A stretch of 64,000 nt of DNA from Streptomyces aureocirculatus (GCF_000720475.1 NZ_JOAP01000005.1:372001-436000), one strand, 5' to 3'. Counted from the first letter of the stretch, positions 1 through 13,475 are shown. Numbers and translations: made by a program. The notes: generated by a model from the letters alone, not told the origin.

Positions 1-519
1 GGCGGCCAGCTCTGGTCCGTCGTCGAGTTCCAGCACGTCAAGCCCGGCAAGGGCCCGGCCTTCGTGCGCACCAAGCTCAAGAACGTGCTCTCCGGCAAGG
101 TCGTCGACAAGACCTTCAACGCCGGCGTCAAGGTCGAAACGGCCACCGTCGACAAGCGCGACATGCAGTTCTCGTACATGGACGGCGACTACTTCGTCTT
201 CATGGACATGGAGACGTACGACCAGCTTCACATCGACAAGAAGGTGGTCGGCGACGCCGCGAACTTCCTCATCGAGGGCTTCGAGGCCACCGTCGCCCAG
301 CACGAGGGCGAGGTCCTCTTCGTCGAGCTGCCCGCCGCCGTCGAGCTGGTCATCCAGGAGACCGAGCCGGGCGTCCAGGGCGACCGCTCCACCGGTGGCA
401 CCAAGCCCGCCATCCTGGAGACCGGCCACCAGATCAACGTGCCGCTCTTCATCACCACCGGCGAGAAGATCAAGGTCGACACCCGTGACAGCAGCTACCT
501 CGGCCGGGTGAACAGCTAA
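1..519 (+). CDS. efp: elongation factor P (5' end outside window)
   Basis: EF-P binds the ribosome between the P and E sites and relieves stalling at polyproline stretches. The frame is open from base 1 and ends at TAA 517-519, giving 172 residues. Full-length family members are about 187-188 residues, so roughly 16 N-terminal residues lie outside the window. The conserved KPGKGPA loop, whose lysine contacts the P-site tRNA, is at visible residues 14-20. The OB-fold domains and the usual C-terminal [17 protein letters not shown] segment are complete. nusB starts 2 bp after the stop, so the two genes are probably co-transcribed. Confidence 0.97.
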   Translation, partial: GGQLWSVVEFQHVKPGKGPAFVRTKLKNVLSGKVVDKTFNAGVKVETATVDKRDMQFSYMDGDYFVFMDMETYDQLHIDKKVVGDAANFLIEGFEATVAQHEGEVLFVELPAAVELVIQETEPGVQGDRSTGGTKPAILETGHQINVPLFITTGEKIKVDTRDSSYLGRVNS

Positions 520-521
520 CC

Positions 522-953
522 GTGGCCGCCCGTAACACGGCCCGCAAGCGCGCCTTCCAGATCCTTTTCGAGGCCGACCAGCGCGGCGTCGACGTCCTGA
601 CCGTCCTCGCGGACTGGGTGCGGCACTCGCGGACCGACACCAGGCAGCCGCCGGTGAGCGAGTACACGATGGAGCTCGTCGAGGGCTACGAGAAGCACGC
701 TTCCCGTATCGACGAGCTGATCTCGCAGTACGCCGTCGGATGGACGCTCGACCGGATGCCGGTCGTCGACCGCAACATTCTGCGGCTCGGCGCCCACGAG
801 CTCATCTGGGTCGACGGTACGCCCGACGCGGTGGTTCTGGACGAGGCCGTCCAGCTCGCCAAGGAATTCTCCACCGACGAGTCGCCGGCCTTCATCAACG
901 GCCTGCTCGGCCGGTTCAAGGACCTGAAGCCGAGTCTTCGCCGAGGCGAGTAG
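522..953 (+). CDS. nusB: transcription antitermination protein NusB
   Basis: NusB is a small all-helical RNA-binding protein that forms the rRNA antitermination complex with NusE (S10) on boxA. The 143-residue product has the expected length. It shows the arginine-rich N-terminus (AARNTARKRAFQILFEAD) and the family core LDRMPVVDRNILRLGAHEL, followed by VVLDEAVQLAKEFS near the C-terminus. The start is GTG, 2 bp after the efp stop, and efp-nusB is the usual actinobacterial order. A perfect 18-bp hairpin follows immediately and ends the unit. Confidence 0.96.
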   Translation: MAARNTARKRAFQILFEADQRGVDVLTVLADWVRHSRTDTRQPPVSEYTMELVEGYEKHASRIDELISQYAVGWTLDRMPVVDRNILRLGAHELIWVDGTPDAVVLDEAVQLAKEFSTDESPAFINGLLGRFKDLKPSLRRGE

Positions 954-974
954 GCACCCGCCGCTTTCCCGGTT

Positions 975-1018
975 CCTGGAGGGCCCGCAGCCAATCGGCT
1001 GCGGGCCCTCCAGGTTTT
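975..1018 (+). terminator. intrinsic terminator of efp-nusB
   Basis: A perfect inverted repeat with 18-bp arms (975-992 and 997-1014), loop AATC, is followed directly by TTTT at 1015-1018. It sits 22 bp after the nusB stop. This is a classical rho-independent terminator reading rightward. Confidence 0.9.
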
Positions 1019-1093
1019 GCCGCGCGCGTTTCCCACAGTTTCCGCACAGGTTTTGCCGCGCCGGTTATGCCACCGCGCTCGGAAGAGGCCTGG

Positions 1094-1145
1094 AAAAAGC
1101 CGCCGGGGTGGCCGGAACCCAATAGGTTCCGGCCACCCCGGCGGC
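1094..1145 (-). terminator. intrinsic terminator of bldD
   Basis: A perfect 21-bp stem (1099-1119 with 1125-1145, 5-nt loop) is followed on the minus strand by five T residues (A run at 1094-1098). It lies 32 bp beyond the bldD stop and faces the nusB terminator, so the convergent units are insulated by two separate hairpins. Confidence 0.9.
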
Positions 1146-1176
1146 ACGTTTCTTCTCAATGCTCCCCGCGGAGAAT

Positions 1177-1677
1177 TCAGACCTCTTCGTGGGCCACGGC
1201 GCGGCGCGCGTCCGCGTCGAGAACACCCCAACTGATGAGCTGCTCGGTGAGCACCGAGGGCGACTGGTCATAGATGACCGCGAGGGTGCGCAGATCGTCC
1301 TGGCGGATGGAGAGGACCTTGCCGTTGTAGTCGCCGCGCTGGGACTGGATGGTGGCGGCATAGCGCTGCAGCGGGCCCGCCTTCTCGGCCGGGACGTGGG
1401 CGAGCCGCTCCAGGTCGAGGACCAGCTTGGGCGGCGGCTCGGCGGCACCGCCGGGCGGAGTGCCCGGGAGGAGTTCCTGCACCGGAACGCCGTAGAAGTC
1501 CGCCAGTTCGGCGAGGCGCTGCACGGTCACGGCACGGTCGCCGCGCTCGTACGACCCGACCACGACCGCCTTCCAGCGACCCTGGGACTTCTCCTCGACG
1601 CCGTGGAGGGAAAGGCCCTGCTGGGTGCGGATGGCGCGGAGCTTGGCCCCGAGCTGTTTGGCGTATTCGCTGGACAT
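1177..1677 (-). CDS. bldD: BldD, master developmental repressor, c-di-GMP-dependent
   Basis: BldD represses sporulation genes during vegetative growth and dimerises on DNA through tetrameric c-di-GMP. The 166-residue protein has an XRE-type helix-turn-helix at about residues 8-70. In the C-terminal domain the c-di-GMP signature RxD-X8-RxxD is intact (R114, D116, R125, D128). The start is ATG 1677, preceded by GGGGAG; an upstream in-frame extension of 19 residues is not needed. A BldD-box-like site lies 64-78 bp upstream, consistent with the autoregulation known for this protein. The length is one residue below the S. coelicolor protein as I remember it. Confidence 0.97.
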   Translation of the reverse strand: MSSEYAKQLGAKLRAIRTQQGLSLHGVEEKSQGRWKAVVVGSYERGDRAVTVQRLAELADFYGVPVQELLPGTPPGGAAEPPPKLVLDLERLAHVPAEKAGPLQRYAATIQSQRGDYNGKVLSIRQDDLRTLAVIYDQSPSVLTEQLISWGVLDADARRAVAHEEV

Positions 1678-1740
1678 ATAGCTCCCCGGACGCTGTGACA
1701 ACGTGCGGCTCCGCCGCGCGGCTTGGTAACTCACTGTGAG

Positions 1741-1755
1741 GTTACGCAGCGTTAC
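1741..1755. promoter_or_regulatory. candidate BldD box in the bldD promoter region
   Basis: GTTACGCAGCGTTAC is a pseudo-palindrome that matches the published BldD consensus (TNACNC[A/T]GNGTNA, recalled from memory) at every fixed position. A second partial dyad, TCACTGTGA, is adjacent at 1731-1739. The site is 64 bp upstream of the bldD ATG and 155 bp upstream of pyrR, so bldD autoregulation is the simplest reading. Confidence 0.7.
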
Positions 1756-1873
1756 CTGTCTGCGTCAAGCCGAATGAGTCCCGGGGCCCCTTCCGAGGGG
1801 GTGGCGACGGCGTGGGTTGCCGTTGCTGGTACCGTGGAGGACGCAGTTGGCGCAATTTAGACGTCCTTTAAGG

Positions 1874-2521
<648 letters not shown>

Positions 2522-2656
2522 CTCCTTCCCGTACGGCCGACCGCTCAGGCCCTCCTGGCCCGTGCGCGAGCCGACGCGCGCCCGCATGCCCGCCGTGCCC
2601 CGGGGAGCACCCCGCCCGGGCCCCCGCACACCTGAATTCCCTACGGAGCCCACCAG

Positions 2657-3685
2657 ATGATGCGACACCTCATCTCGGCCGCCGACCTCACCCGCGACGA
2701 CGCCGTTCTCATCCTCGACACCGCGGAGGAGATGGCCCGCGTCGCCGACCGGCCGATCAAGAAACTGCCCGCGCTGCGCGGCCGTACGGTCTGCAACCTC
2801 TTCTTCGAGGACTCCACCCGCACCCGGATCTCCTTCGAGGCCGCCGAGAAGCGCCTCTCCGCGGACGTCATCAACTTCGCCGCCAAGGGGTCGAGCGTCT
2901 CCAAGGGCGAGTCACTGAAGGACACCGCCCAGACCCTGGAGGCGATGGGCGTGGACGCCGTCGTCATCCGGCACGGCGCCTCCGGCGCCCCGTACCGCCT
3001 TGCCACCTCCGGGTGGATCGACGCCCCGGTGATCAACGCGGGCGACGGCACCCACCAGCACCCGACCCAGGCGCTCCTGGACGCGTTCACCATGCGCCGC
3101 CGTCTGATCGGCCCGGACGCAGGCCTCGGCCAGGGCCTTGACGGCAAGCGCATCACGCTCGTCGGTGATGTCCTGCACAGCCGTGTCGCCCGCTCCAACG
3201 TCGACCTGCTGCACACTCTCGGCGCCGAGGTCACGCTGGTCGCGCCGCCCACCCTGATCCCCGTCGGCGTCGAGAACTGGCCGTGCGAGGTGAGCTACGA
3301 CCTCGACTCCACGCTCCCGAAGTCCGACGCCGTGATGATGCTGCGGGTGCAGCGCGAGCGGATGAAAGCCGCGTTCTTCCCGACCGAGCGCGAGTACTCC
3401 CGCCGCTACGGCCTGGACGGCGACCGCATGGCGCGGATGCCGGGACACGCCGTCGTGATGCACCCGGGGCCGATGGTCCGCGGCATGGAGATCACCGCCG
3501 AGGTGGCCGACTCCGAGCGCTGCACGGTCGTCGAACAGGTCGCCAACGGCGTGTCCATCCGCATGGCCGTCCTGTACCTCCTGCTCGGCGGCAACGAGCC
3601 CGCCGTCACCCACCCGGCACCCGCGACCACCCCGGCGACGAAGCGCTCCGCGCCCGCGTCCGCGTCCCGTATCGAGGAGAAGTAA
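2657..3685 (+). CDS. pyrB: aspartate carbamoyltransferase catalytic subunit
   Basis: This enzyme transfers the carbamoyl group from carbamoyl phosphate to aspartate, the first committed step of UMP synthesis. The 342-residue protein has the carbamoyl-phosphate loop STRTR (residues 53-57), the SVSKGES loop (80-86), HPTQ (135-138) and the late HPGPM motif. No regulatory-chain gene (pyrI) is nearby, as expected for actinobacteria. The C-terminal tail after the catalytic fold is alanine/proline-rich. The start ATG 2657 follows GGAG; a second ATG is adjacent at 2660. pyrC follows after 3 bp. Confidence 0.97.
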   Translation: MMRHLISAADLTRDDAVLILDTAEEMARVADRPIKKLPALRGRTVCNLFFEDSTRTRISFEAAEKRLSADVINFAAKGSSVSKGESLKDTAQTLEAMGVDAVVIRHGASGAPYRLATSGWIDAPVINAGDGTHQHPTQALLDAFTMRRRLIGPDAGLGQGLDGKRITLVGDVLHSRVARSNVDLLHTLGAEVTLVAPPTLIPVGVENWPCEVSYDLDSTLPKSDAVMMLRVQRERMKAAFFPTEREYSRRYGLDGDRMARMPGHAVVMHPGPMVRGMEITAEVADSERCTVVEQVANGVSIRMAVLYLLLGGNEPAVTHPAPATTPATKRSAPASASRIEEK

Positions 3686-3688
3686 GAC

Positions 3689-4975
3689 ATGAGCAAGATC
3701 CTGATCCGCGGTGCGCAGGTGCTCGGCGGCGAGCCGCAGGACGTCCTGATCGACGGCTCCGAGATCGCCGAGGTCGGCCAGGGCCTGGCCGCCGACGGCG
3801 CCGACGTCGTCGAGGCCGGCGGCAAGATCCTGCTGCCCGGCCTCGTCGACCTGCACACCCATCTGCGCGAGCCCGGCCGCGAGGACTCCGAGACGGTCCT
3901 CACCGGCACCCGCGCCGCCGCCAGCGGTGGCTACACCTCCGTGTTCGCCATGGCCAACACCTTCCCCGTCGCCGACACCGCGGGTGTCGTCGAGCAGGTC
4001 TACCGGCTCGGCAAGGAGTCCGGCTACTGCGACGTGCAGCCCATCGGCGCCGTCACCGTCGGCCTGGAGGGCAAGAAGCTCGCCGAGCTCGGCGCCATGC
4101 ACGAGTCCGCGGCCGGTGTCACCGTCTTCTCCGACGACGGCAAGTGCGTCGACGACGCCGTGATCATGCGACGGGCCCTGGAGTACGTGAAGGCGTTCGG
4201 CGGCGTCGTCGCGCAGCACGCGCAGGAGCCGCGGCTCACCGAGGGCGCCCAGATGAACGAGGGCGTCGTCTCGGCGGAGCTCGGGCTCGGCGGCTGGCCC
4301 GCCGTCGCCGAGGAGTCGATCATCGCCCGCGATGTGCTGCTCGCCGAACACGTCGGTTCGCGCGTGCACATCTGCCACCTGTCGACCGCGGGCTCCGTGG
4401 AGATCGTGCGCTGGGCCAAGTCCCGCGGCATCGACGTCACGGCCGAGGTCACCCCGCACCACCTGCTCCTCACCGACGAGCTCGTGCGGTCCTACAACCC
4501 GGTCTACAAGGTCAACCCGCCGCTGCGCACCGAGCGCGACGTCATGGCGCTGCGCGAGGCCCTGGCCGACGGCACCATCGACATCGTCGCCACCGACCAC
4601 GCCCCGCACCCGCACGAGGACAAGGACTGCGAGTGGGCCGCGGCCGCCATGGGCATGGTGGGCCTGGAGACCGCCCTGTCGGTCGTGCAGCACACCATGG
4701 TCGACACCGGCCTGCTCACCTGGGAAGGCGTCGCGGAGCGGATGTCGTGGGCGCCCGCGCGGATCGGCGGGGCCGCGGGGCATGGACGTCCCGTATCCGC
4801 GGGCGAGCCCGCGAACCTCACGCTCCTCGATCCGGCATACCGTGGAGCCGTGGACCCCGCGGGATTCGCCTCCCGCAGCCGCAACACCCCATACGAGGGC
4901 CGTGAGCTGCCGGGACGCGTCACGCACACGTGGCTGCGGGGCCGGGCCACGCTCGTCGACGGGAAGCTCCAGTGA
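3689..4975 (+). CDS. pyrC: dihydroorotase, class I
   Basis: The zinc amidohydrolase cyclises carbamoyl-aspartate to dihydroorotate. The 428-residue protein has the metal-binding DLHTHLREPG motif (residues 54-63) and the TDHAPHP motif near residue 306, both typical of class I enzymes that work with pyrB products in Gram-positive bacteria. The start ATG 3689 is 3 bp after pyrB and is preceded by GAGGAG within the pyrB end. The stop overlaps the next gene by 4 bp (GTGA), so translation is coupled. Confidence 0.97.
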   Translation: MSKILIRGAQVLGGEPQDVLIDGSEIAEVGQGLAADGADVVEAGGKILLPGLVDLHTHLREPGREDSETVLTGTRAAASGGYTSVFAMANTFPVADTAGVVEQVYRLGKESGYCDVQPIGAVTVGLEGKKLAELGAMHESAAGVTVFSDDGKCVDDAVIMRRALEYVKAFGGVVAQHAQEPRLTEGAQMNEGVVSAELGLGGWPAVAEESIIARDVLLAEHVGSRVHICHLSTAGSVEIVRWAKSRGIDVTAEVTPHHLLLTDELVRSYNPVYKVNPPLRTERDVMALREALADGTIDIVATDHAPHPHEDKDCEWAAAAMGMVGLETALSVVQHTMVDTGLLTWEGVAERMSWAPARIGGAAGHGRPVSAGEPANLTLLDPAYRGAVDPAGFASRSRNTPYEGRELPGRVTHTWLRGRATLVDGKLQ

Positions 4976-5613
4976 CTGCAACGCACCTTCTTGCCAGCCC
5001 CCACCTGACCCATCTGGCCGCCGAGGAGAAGTCGGCGGAGGTCACCGACTGGGCCGCCCGCACCGGCTGGGTCGTCGGCCTGCTGCTCTTCGTCGCCCTC
5101 GTCTACTGGCTGATGCGCGAGGGCTGGAAGTGGCGCGGCACCCTCCAGTCCGACCTGCCCGAGCTCGCCGACGCGCCGTCCGACCCCGGCCCGGCCACAC
5201 TTGAGCTGACCGGCCGGTACCACGGCTCGACCACCGCGGGCCACTGGCTCGACCGGATCGTGGCGCACGGCCTGGGTACCCGCAGTCGGGTGGAGCTGAC
5301 CCTCAGCGACGCGGGTCTTGACGTCGTACGCCCCGGGGCGAGGGACTTCTTCATCCCGAAGGAGGCGCTGCGCGAGGCCCGGCTCGACAAGGGCATCGCC
5401 GGCAAGGTCCTCGCCGAGGGCGGTCTGCTGATCGTCACCTGGGCGCACGGCGACAAGCTCCTGGACTCCGGGTTCCGCTCGGACCACGCCGCCGAACAGG
5501 CGGACTGGGTCGAGGCCATCAACAACATGATCGACACCACCAGCACAAGCCCCCACAGCGCCGACTCCGGCGCCGGGGCCGCCAGCACGACGGAAACGGA
5601 AGGCGCACGATGA
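4972..5613 (+). CDS. PH-like domain membrane protein of the pyr operon
   Basis: A 213-residue protein starting at GTG 4972, which overlaps the pyrC stop. A single hydrophobic segment lies at about residues 32-47 ([19 protein letters not shown]). After it comes a soluble domain resembling the PH-like fold ([30 protein letters not shown]), then a low-complexity Ser/Thr/Ala tail. A membrane protein at this place between pyrC and carA is conserved in actinobacteria, for example Rv1382 in M. tuberculosis. Its function is not established. The position, with overlaps on both sides, argues that it is made with the pyrimidine enzymes. Confidence 0.85.
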   Translation: MTATHLLASPHLTHLAAEEKSAEVTDWAARTGWVVGLLLFVALVYWLMREGWKWRGTLQSDLPELADAPSDPGPATLELTGRYHGSTTAGHWLDRIVAHGLGTRSRVELTLSDAGLDVVRPGARDFFIPKEALREARLDKGIAGKVLAEGGLLIVTWAHGDKLLDSGFRSDHAAEQADWVEAINNMIDTTSTSPHSADSGAGAASTTETEGAR

Positions 5614-6786
5614 CGACCTCCACTCGGGGAGCCGTGAAGACTCCCGCCGTACTCGTCCTGGAGGACGGCCGCATCTTCCGCGGACGTGCCTACGGGGCGG
5701 TGGGGGAGACCTTCGGAGAGGCCGTGTTCTCCACCGGCATGACCGGCTACCAGGAGACCCTCACCGACCCGTCGTACCACCGCCAGGTCGTCGTGATGAC
5801 CGCCCCGCACGTCGGCAACACCGGCGTCAACGACGAGGACCCCGAGTCCCGGCGGATCTGGGTCTCCGGCTACGTCGTGCGCGACCCCGCGCGCGTGCCC
5901 TCCAACTGGCGCTCCCGGCGCTCCCTCGACGAGGAGCTCGAGCGCCAGGGCGTCGTCGGCATCAGCGGCATCGACACCCGCGCGCTGACCCGCCACCTGC
6001 GCGAGCGCGGCGCCATGCGCGTCGGCATCTTCTCCGGAGACGCCGTCTCCGGCGACGCCGAGCTGCTCGCCAAGGTGCAGGACGCCCCGCAGATGAAGGG
6101 CGCGAACCTGTCCGCGGAGGTCGCCACCAAGGAGACCTACGTCGTCCCCGCGCTCGGCCCCGACGGCGAGACCCTGCCCATCGGCACCGCGAAGCTCACC
6201 GTCGCCGCCGTCGACCTCGGCATCAAGGGCATGACCCCGCAGCGCATGGCCGAGCGCGGCATCGAGGTGCACGTCCTGCCGGCCACCGCGACCGCCGACG
6301 ACGTGTACGCCGTGAACCCCGACGGCGTGTTCTTCTCCAACGGCCCCGGCGACCCGGCCACCGCGGACGGACCCGTCGCCCTCATGCGGGCGGTCCTGGA
6401 GCGCGGCACGCCGCTGTTCGGCATCTGCTTCGGCAACCAGATCCTCGGCCGCGCCCTGGGATTTGGCACCTACAAGCTGAAGTACGGCCACCGCGGCATC
6501 AACCAGCCCGTGCAGGACCGCACCACGGGCAAGGTCGAGGTCACCGCGCACAACCACGGCTTCGCCGTCGACGCGCCGCTCGACCGGGTCTCCGACACCC
6601 CCTACGGCCGCGCCGAGGTCTCCCACGTGTGCCTCAACGACCAGGTCGTCGAGGGCCTCCAGCTCCTCGACCGGCCCGCGTTCAGCGTCCAGTACCACCC
6701 CGAGGCGGCGGCGGGCCCGCACGACGCCGCGTACCTCTTCGACCGCTTCACGTCTTTGATGAACACCGTCCCGATGGAGGGCCAGC

Positions 6787-6794
<8 letters not shown>
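5610..6794 (+). CDS. carA: carbamoyl-phosphate synthase small subunit
   Basis: The glutaminase subunit releases ammonia from glutamine for carbamoyl phosphate synthesis by CarB. In the 394-residue protein the class I amidotransferase domain has its nucleophile Cys273 in GICFGNQ and the His363/Glu365 pair in QYHPEA. The N-terminal CarA domain ([13 protein letters not shown]..., [17 protein letters not shown]) is complete. The start ATG 5610 overlaps the preceding stop (ATGA), and the 3' end overlaps carB by 8 bp. Confidence 0.98.
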
Positions 6795-10095
<3,301 letters not shown>

Positions 10096-10103
10096 CAGCC
10101 CAC

Positions 10104-10133
10104 GAGGGGGACACCGGATGCGGTGTCCCCCTC
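10104..10133 (+). terminator. intercistronic hairpin between carB and pyrD
   Basis: Perfect 13-bp arms (10104-10116 and 10121-10133) with loop GATG. No T run follows, and pyrD begins 25 bp later on the same strand. It may be a partial terminator or an mRNA-stability element that lowers pyrD-pyrF expression relative to carAB. Confidence 0.65.
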
Positions 10134-10158
10134 CTCATGCCTCCTGGGGACACCACTG

Positions 10159-11271
10159 ATGTACAAGCTCTTCTTCCGCCTGGTCTTCCGGCGCATGGAC
10201 CCGGAGCAGGCCCACCACCTGGCCTTCCGCTGGATCCGCCTGGCCGCACGCGTGCCGGTCCTGCGCACGTTCGCCGCCGCCGCCCTCGCCCCGCGCTTCA
10301 AGGAGCTGCGCACCGAGGCGTTCGGGCTTCGCATGCACGGCCCCTTCGGGCTCGCGGCCGGGTTCGACAAGAACGCCGTCGCCATCGACGGCATGGCGAT
10401 GCTCGGCTTCGACCACGTCGAGATCGGCACGGTCACGGGCGAGCCGCAGCCCGGCAACCCCAAGAAGCGCCTGTTCCGCCTCGTGCAGGACCGCGCGCTG
10501 ATCAACCGCATGGGCTTCAACAACGAGGGCTCCGCGGCCGTGGCGGCCCGCCTGGCGGCCCGTGAGCCCGCCTTCAAGGCCGTCGTCGGCGTCAACATCG
10601 GCAAGACGAAGGCCGTGCCCGAGGCCGACGCCGCCGTCGACTACGTGAAGTCCACCGAGCGCCTGGCCCGCCACGCCGACTACCTGGTCGTCAACGTCTC
10701 CTCGCCGAACACGCCGGGCCTGCGCAACCTCCAGGCCACCGAGTCGCTGCGCCCGCTGCTCAGCGCCGTGCGCGAGGCCGCAGACCGCAGCGCCGACGGC
10801 CGCCGCGTCCCGCTGCTCGTGAAGATCGCGCCGGACCTCGCCGACGAGGACGTGGACGCCGTCGCCGACCTCGCCGTGGAGCTGGGCCTCGACGGCATCA
10901 TCGCCACGAACACCACCATCGCGCGCGAGAGCCTCGGGCTCGCCTCCGCTCCCGACCTTGTCGCGGAGACCGGCGGCCTGTCAGGAGCGCCCCTCAAGGA
11001 GCGCTCCCTTGAGGTCCTGCGCCGCCTCTACGCGCGCGTGGGCGACCGGATCACCCTCGTGGGCGTCGGCGGCATCGAGAACGCCGAGGACGCCTGGCAG
11101 CGCATCCTCGCCGGCGCCACCCTGGTGCAGGGCTACAGCGCCTTCATCTACGAAGGCCCCTTCTGGCAGCGCGCCGTCCACAAGGGACTCGCCGCCCGCC
11201 TCGCCGCATCCCCGTACGCCACGCTCGCCGAAGCCGTCGGCGCCGACACCCGGAAGGCCTCCGCAGCATGA
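10159..11271 (+). CDS. pyrD: quinone-dependent dihydroorotate dehydrogenase (class 2)
   Basis: This membrane-associated flavoenzyme oxidises dihydroorotate to orotate and passes electrons to the quinone pool. The 370-residue protein starts at ATG 10159 (GGGGAC upstream). It has the amphipathic N-terminal helix of class 2 enzymes ([19 protein letters not shown]), the FMN motif GLAAGFDKN, the motif NRMGFNNEG, and the catalytic-serine segment [13 protein letters not shown]. An in-frame upstream start would add 12 unconserved residues. The stop overlaps the pyrF start (ATGA). Confidence 0.96.
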   Translation: MYKLFFRLVFRRMDPEQAHHLAFRWIRLAARVPVLRTFAAAALAPRFKELRTEAFGLRMHGPFGLAAGFDKNAVAIDGMAMLGFDHVEIGTVTGEPQPGNPKKRLFRLVQDRALINRMGFNNEGSAAVAARLAAREPAFKAVVGVNIGKTKAVPEADAAVDYVKSTERLARHADYLVVNVSSPNTPGLRNLQATESLRPLLSAVREAADRSADGRRVPLLVKIAPDLADEDVDAVADLAVELGLDGIIATNTTIARESLGLASAPDLVAETGGLSGAPLKERSLEVLRRLYARVGDRITLVGVGGIENAEDAWQRILAGATLVQGYSAFIYEGPFWQRAVHKGLAARLAASPYATLAEAVGADTRKASAA

Positions 11272-12113
11272 GCACCCTGGAACCCTTCGGCGCCAAGCTG
11301 CGCCGCGCCATGGACACCCGCGGCCCGCTGTGCGTGGGCATCGACCCGCACGCCTCGCTGCTCGGGGCCTGGGGCCTCGGCGACGACGTCAGAGGTCTGG
11401 AGTCCTTCACCCGCACCGTCGTCGAGGCCCTCGCCGACCAGGTGGCCGTCTTCAAGCCGCAGTCGGCGTTCTTCGAGCGCTTCGGTTCGCGGGGCGTCGC
11501 GGTCCTGGAGCGGGCGGTCGCGGACCTGCGGGCGGCGGGCGGCCTGGTCGTCATGGACGCCAAGCGCGGCGACATCGGCTCGACCATGGCCGCGTACGCC
11601 GAGACCTATCTGCGCAAGGAGGCGCCGCTGTTCTCGGACGCGCTGACCGTCTCGCCGTACCTCGGCTACGGCTCCCTGGCACCCGCGGTCGAGCTGGCCC
11701 GGGAGAACGGCGCCGGCCTTTTCGTGCTCGCCCTCACCTCCAACCCGGAGGGCGCCGAGGTGCAGCGCGCGGTGCGCGAGGACGGCCGGAGCATCGCGGC
11801 GACCATGCTGGGCCACCTGGCCGCGGAGAACGCCGGAGCGGCGCCCATGGGGTCCTACGGAGCCGTCGTCGGGGCCACACTCGGCGATCTGTCGACGTTC
11901 GACCTCGACATCAACGGGCCGCTGCTCGCCCCCGGCATCGGGGCGCAGGGCGCGACGCCGGCCGACCTTCCCCGTGTCTTCGGCGCGGCGGTGCGCAACG
12001 TCGTGCCGAACGTCAGCAGGGGCGTCCTCAAGGCGGGTCCCGACGCGGGTGCGCTGCGGGACGCAGCGGCGCGGTTCGCGGACGAGGTACGGGCGGCCGT
12101 GGCTGCCGCGTAG
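11268..12113 (+). CDS. pyrF: orotidine 5'-phosphate decarboxylase (type 2)
   Basis: The last step of UMP synthesis, decarboxylating OMP. The 281-residue length and the motif MDAKRGDIGST (Lys99) mark the longer type 2 family usual in actinobacteria. ATG 11268 overlaps the pyrD stop. This is the last gene of the pyr operon. The C-terminus ends in an alanine-rich helix, and the gene is followed by a 380-bp gap. Confidence 0.96.
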   Translation: MSTLEPFGAKLRRAMDTRGPLCVGIDPHASLLGAWGLGDDVRGLESFTRTVVEALADQVAVFKPQSAFFERFGSRGVAVLERAVADLRAAGGLVVMDAKRGDIGSTMAAYAETYLRKEAPLFSDALTVSPYLGYGSLAPAVELARENGAGLFVLALTSNPEGAEVQRAVREDGRSIAATMLGHLAAENAGAAPMGSYGAVVGATLGDLSTFDLDINGPLLAPGIGAQGATPADLPRVFGAAVRNVVPNVSRGVLKAGPDAGALRDAAARFADEVRAAVAAA

Positions 12114-12493
12114 GCCCTGGAACTTCTTTCGACGAGAGCGCACGTCGGGGGGACAGAAAGGCGTTTCCGGATGCGGATTCCGCGTTTCGGGCGGACGCCG
12201 GGGGCGGCTCACACGCGCCGTTCTGACGTGTTGCTTACACGTCACCCGGCCAAAACAGGGGTGAAATGACCGATATGCCGGGCTCGGTGGAGGCTGACCA
12301 GGACTTTTCGTCTGTTCTCGCTGACTCCGGCGGCCATGGCCGCTAGTCTCCGACGAGTGGGGGCACCCCCACACCCTTTCAAGGTAGTGGGGGGACGACG
12401 GGCAAGCGCGTTGCGCGTTGCTCCCCTGGTGAGGGGCGACTAGGTTCCTCACCGGTCCGTATCCGACAGTTCGACATCCGAGGTGACGTAGGC
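12114..12493 (+). other. 380-bp intergenic region, pyrF to mihF
   Basis: No gene of convincing codon use is seen. The region has short G/C-rich dyads (for example GTGGGG/CCCCAC at 12358-12372) and, near its end, a well-spaced promoter for mihF. No clear T-tailed terminator follows pyrF. Confidence 0.5.
12418..12446 (+). promoter_or_regulatory. candidate sigma-70-type promoter of mihF
   Basis: TTGCTC (12418-12423) and TAGGTT (12441-12446) are separated by 17 bp. The -10 fits the TAGRRT form common in Streptomyces. Initiation would be near 12453, about 40 nt before the mihF GTG. Confidence 0.55.
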
Positions 12494-12817
12494 GTGGCTC
12501 TTCCGCCCCTTACCCCTGAACAGCGCGCAGCCGCGCTCGAAAAGGCCGCCGCGGCTCGCCGGGAGCGGGCCGAGGTCAAGAATCGACTCAAGCACTCCGG
12601 CGCCTCCTTGCACGAGGTCATCAAGCAGGGCCAGGAGAACGACGTCATCGGCAAGATGAAGGTCTCCGCCCTCCTGGAGTCACTGCCGGGCGTGGGCAAG
12701 GTCCGCGCCAAGCAGATCATGGAGCGTCTTGGCATCTCCGAAAGCCGCCGCGTGCGCGGGCTCGGCTCCAATCAGATCGCGTCGCTCGAGCGTGAGTTCG
12801 GCAGCGCCGCTGGCTGA
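12494..12817 (+). CDS. mihF: Streptomyces integration host factor sIHF (MihF family)
   Basis: A small basic nucleoid-associated protein that binds DNA non-specifically, affects supercoiling, and is needed for normal sporulation in Streptomyces. The 107-residue protein has a long basic N-terminal helix ([18 protein letters not shown]) and a helix-two-turn-helix-like DNA-binding part ([28 protein letters not shown]). GTG 12494 follows a GAGGTGA ribosome-binding site. It is unrelated in sequence to E. coli IHF. gmk follows directly. Confidence 0.95.
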   Translation: MALPPLTPEQRAAALEKAAAARRERAEVKNRLKHSGASLHEVIKQGQENDVIGKMKVSALLESLPGVGKVRAKQIMERLGISESRRVRGLGSNQIASLEREFGSAAG

Positions 12818-12855
12818 TGTTCTCAGGCACTCCTGAGAACCTGGATAATCGCTGC

Positions 12856-13449
12856 ATGGCTGCAACACCCCGGGGGACGTCCCCCGTACCCCCGGACGTA
12901 CGTCCGCGGCTGACCGTGCTCTCCGGCCCCTCCGGGGTCGGCAAGAGCACGGTCGTCGCCCATATGCGCAAGGAACACCCCGAGGTCTGGCTCTCGGTGT
13001 CGGCGACGACCCGCAAGCCGCGCCCCGGCGAGCGTCACGGTGTCCACTATTTCTTCGTCTCCGACGACGAGATGGACAAGCTGATCGCCAACGGCGAGCT
13101 CCTGGAGTGGGCGGAGTTCGCGGGCAATCGCTACGGCACACCGCGCCAGGCGGTCATGGAGCACCTGGAGGCGGGTGTGCCCGTCCTGCTTGAGATCGAC
13201 CTCCAGGGCGCCCGTCTGGTGCGCGAGTCGATGCCCGAGGCCCAACTGGTCTTCCTCGCCCCGCCGAGCTGGGAAGAGCTGGTCCGCAGGCTCACCGGCC
13301 GGGGGACCGAGCAGCCCGATGTCATCGAGCGCCGCCTCGCGGCCGCCCGCGTCGAACTGGCCGCCGAGGCCGAGTTCGACACCACCCTGGTCAACACCTC
13401 CGTCGAGGATGTAGCGCGCGAGCTGCTAGCCTTGATGAAAGTTGTTTGA
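12856..13449 (+). CDS. gmk: guanylate kinase
   Basis: Phosphorylates GMP to GDP. The 197-residue form starting at ATG 12856 (MAATPRGTS) agrees with the family N-terminus. An alternative ATG at 12817 overlaps the mihF stop and would add 13 residues without a good ribosome-binding site. The P-loop [10 protein letters not shown] is at residues 23-32. The GMP-binding segment TTRKPRPGE and the motif LLEIDLQGA are present. It sits in the conserved mihF-gmk-rpoZ order. Confidence 0.95.
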   Translation: MAATPRGTSPVPPDVRPRLTVLSGPSGVGKSTVVAHMRKEHPEVWLSVSATTRKPRPGERHGVHYFFVSDDEMDKLIANGELLEWAEFAGNRYGTPRQAVMEHLEAGVPVLLEIDLQGARLVRESMPEAQLVFLAPPSWEELVRRLTGRGTEQPDVIERRLAAARVELAAEAEFDTTLVNTSVEDVARELLALMKVV

Positions 13450-13475
13450 TCTTCACCCCCATCGGAAGGCAGAGA

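Noticed and set aside
1817..1852. TTGCCG, TTGCTG and TTGGCG as possible -35 elements of pyrR.
   Set aside because: None has a suitable -10 at 16-19 bp, so no promoter was called.
3283..4905. Long open frames overlapping pyrB/pyrC (540 residues) and on the opposite strand of many genes (up to over 1100 residues opposite carB).
   Set aside because: They are rich in Arg/Pro/Ala or Asp/Gly/Val, lack family motifs, and arise from the high-GC third positions of the true genes.
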